Source: Treponema sp.
GTDB lineage: Bacteria; Spirochaetota; Spirochaetia; Treponematales; Treponemataceae
Length of the DNA: 5,405 nt
Assembly: GCA_016293645.1 (NCBI GenBank)
Contig: JAEDDW010000106.1
Span: 1 to 5,405, forward strand
Direction of reading: 5' to 3'
In this document: positions 4,876 to 5,405 of the stretch, piece by piece
Numbering within the stretch: the first letter of the stretch is position 1
Layout of the letters: each line of letters begins with the position of its first letter
Made by a program: the position numbers and the translations under genes
Notes under the pieces: model-generated
Told to the model about the DNA's origin: nothing
Databases searched by the model: none
Seen by the model: the letters and a program-made list of their open reading frames with translations, nothing else

Positions 4876-4894
4876 AAGTGTAAAACTGTAACTT
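4876..4894 (+). repeat. Degenerate iteron
   Basis: AAGTGTAAAACTGTAACTT keeps AAAACTGTAAC but lost the left half and the final CCA. An overlapping AAAAGTGTAA (4874-4883) looks like a second, shifted right half, as if two copies had merged. Confidence 0.4.
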
Positions 4895-4920
4895 GTATAT
4901 AGAAGAAATTTGATTTTTGG

Positions 4921-4983
4921 GTAATCAAGGCTGTAACCGGCTTTCTGCAGGATCTTGGGAATTGGTAATCAAAAGTGTAACCA
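4921..4983 (+). repeat. Iterons D6-D7, pair
   Basis: GTAATCAAGGCTGTAACCG (4921-4939) and GTAATCAAAAGTGTAACCA (4965-4983), spaced 44 bp. Confidence 0.85.
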
Positions 4984-4992
4984 AAATACGGA

Positions 4993-5025
4993 AGGGTAGG
5001 GGAGGGGCTACGCTAGATGTAGCGT
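4993..5025 (+). other. G-rich tract followed by a small hairpin
   Basis: Three G runs lie within about 14 nt (GGGTAGGGGAGGGG). They are followed by ACGCTA (5010-5015) and TAGCGT (5020-5025), a perfect 6-bp stem with loop GATG. There are only three long G runs, so a normal four-run quadruplex would need a split run. Confidence 0.3.
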
Positions 5026-5091
5026 GTAATTATTAAATTCACTTTTCTTCTATATATATACAGCCTGCATGATATGGAGCTTTCACTTATG

Positions 5092-5154
5092 GTAATCAAA
5101 GCTGTAACCAGAATTGCAGGATTTTTATAGGTGAAGACATCAATTCTGTAACCA
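5092..5154 (+). repeat. Iterons D8-D9, pair
   Basis: GTAATCAAAGCTGTAACCA (5092-5110) and GACATCAATTCTGTAACCA (5136-5154), spaced 44 bp as in D6-D7. Confidence 0.85.
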
Positions 5155-5170
5155 CATAGAGGGCAGGCTC

Positions 5171-5219
5171 GCTGCACTTCGATAAACTCAGCAACCGCGC
5201 AGTCGAAGTGTGCGGTTTT
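5171..5219. repeat. Complex inverted repeat, probably a dispersed intergenic repeat
   Basis: CACTTCGA (5175-5182) pairs with TCGAAGTG (5203-5210). Alternatively AACCGCGCA (5193-5201) pairs with TGTGCGGTT (5209-5217) over 9 bp with one G-T, followed by TTA. The two folds exclude each other. CTTCGA-CTCAGCAACC-TCGAAG sequences of this kind occur as scattered intergenic repeats in several bacterial genomes, to my recollection. GC content is above that of its surroundings. It may have been copied in from a chromosome. Confidence 0.5.
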
Positions 5220-5232
5220 AACTTACGCGTGA

Positions 5233-5267
5233 ACAAAGGGGACAGACCTCTAGAAATTGACCTCTAG
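5233..5267 (+). repeat. GGGGACAGACCTCT motif with direct repeat
   Basis: AAAGGGGACAGACCTCT is followed by a second GACCTCTAG (5245-5253 and 5259-5267, 14 bp apart). AGGGG(A/T)CAGACC-type sequences are often seen next to REP-associated tyrosine transposases and their repeats. No transposase is present here, so at most this is an orphan element end. Confidence 0.3.
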
Positions 5268-5274
5268 GATTTCC

Positions 5275-5333
5275 GGTATCAAAACTGTAACCAGCTAGAT
5301 ACTCTTTTTCTTTGGTTATCAAAGGTGTAACCA
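5275..5333 (+). repeat. Iterons D10-D11, pair
   Basis: GGTATCAAAACTGTAACCA (5275-5293) and GTTATCAAAGGTGTAACCA (5315-5333), spaced 40 bp. This is the last pair in the window. Confidence 0.85.
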
Positions 5334-5334
5334 C

Positions 5335-5394
5335 GAAGTGACACAGGCAGAATGGGAATATGCGGCAGAGTACAGGTTTGCTAAGCCAGCATAG
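5335..5394 (+). pseudogene. Fragment resembling a sulfatase-modifying-factor (FGE) family gene
   Basis: From GAA at 5335 the frame reads EVTQAEWEYAAEYRFAKPA and stops at TAG (5392-5394). AEWEYAA is a hallmark of the formylglycine-generating enzyme / SUMF1 fold, and EVTQAE is a motif of its N-terminal part. In complete proteins these two motifs are far apart. No start codon with a ribosome site is seen, and the frame upstream runs into the last iteron. It may be a leftover fragment or a coincidence. Confidence 0.3.
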
Positions 5395-5405
5395 AATTTC
5401 TGAGC

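Larger units (their letters stand above)
4468..5335. other. Likely vegetative origin of replication (non-coding)
   Basis: No gene was found here. The region has, in order, a DnaA-box-like site, a three-fold AT-rich repeat block, an iteron pair, further iterons up to 5333, and two facing DnaA boxes among them. That combination next to a repA gene is the standard layout of an iteron-type origin. The essential core is most likely 4479-4746; the outlying iterons may serve copy control. Confidence 0.75.

Noticed and set aside
1425..5333. CRISPR array
   Set aside because: The repeats are short (19 bp), vary in their centre and have uneven gaps (22 to over 100 bp). No cas gene is present. They fit iterons.
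1..5405. tRNA, rRNA or riboswitch genes
   Set aside because: No cloverleaf, rRNA core sequence or known riboswitch pattern was seen by eye on either strand.

Overview
The window looks like the replication and partition backbone of a low-copy, iteron-controlled bacterial plasmid of moderate-to-low GC. The host cannot be fixed from sequence alone. Codon style, a decayed nitroreductase and a dispersed CTTCGA...TCGAAG inverted repeat are compatible with a host-associated spirochaete such as Treponema, but this is a weak inference. The window may be a complete small plasmid of about 5.4 kb cut at an arbitrary point, or a piece of something larger.

Layout. Positions 1-130 hold a possible gene tail and a plus-strand terminator. 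A minus-strand gene (132-599) encodes a 155-aa protein with a C-terminal DUF3310-like domain, a family best known from phages. A long hairpin follows (668-715). Next is a degenerate minus-strand nitroreductase relic (about 755-1100), and then a doubtful small lipoprotein-like ORF (1171-1434). From 1425 to 2150 there is no convincing gene. This stretch holds six copies of a 19-bp iteron, a terminator-like hairpin, a very AT-rich tract and a near-consensus promoter. That promoter drives a plus-strand operon: parA (2172-2948), a 128-aa protein with a ribbon-helix-helix-like C-terminus (2965-3351), and repA (3469-4467), which encodes a RepA_C-family initiator.

Downstream of repA (4468-5405) is the likely vegetative origin. 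It has a DnaA-box-like site, three tandem ATTAG-type AT-rich repeats (a DNA-unwinding-element candidate), ten good and two degenerate iterons, and an inverted pair of good DnaA boxes. Unrelated small repeats and a fragment resembling the sulfatase-modifying-factor family lie near the right end.

How the parts fit. RepA most likely binds the iterons, with DnaA, to open the origin. ParA and the small DNA-binding partner most likely segregate the plasmid. The unusual point is that one iteron family, consensus about ATCAAANSTGTWACCA and always in the same orientation, lies on both sides of the operon, and one perfect copy sits inside the coding sequence of the small partition-type protein. This links replication and partition physically and may connect their control.
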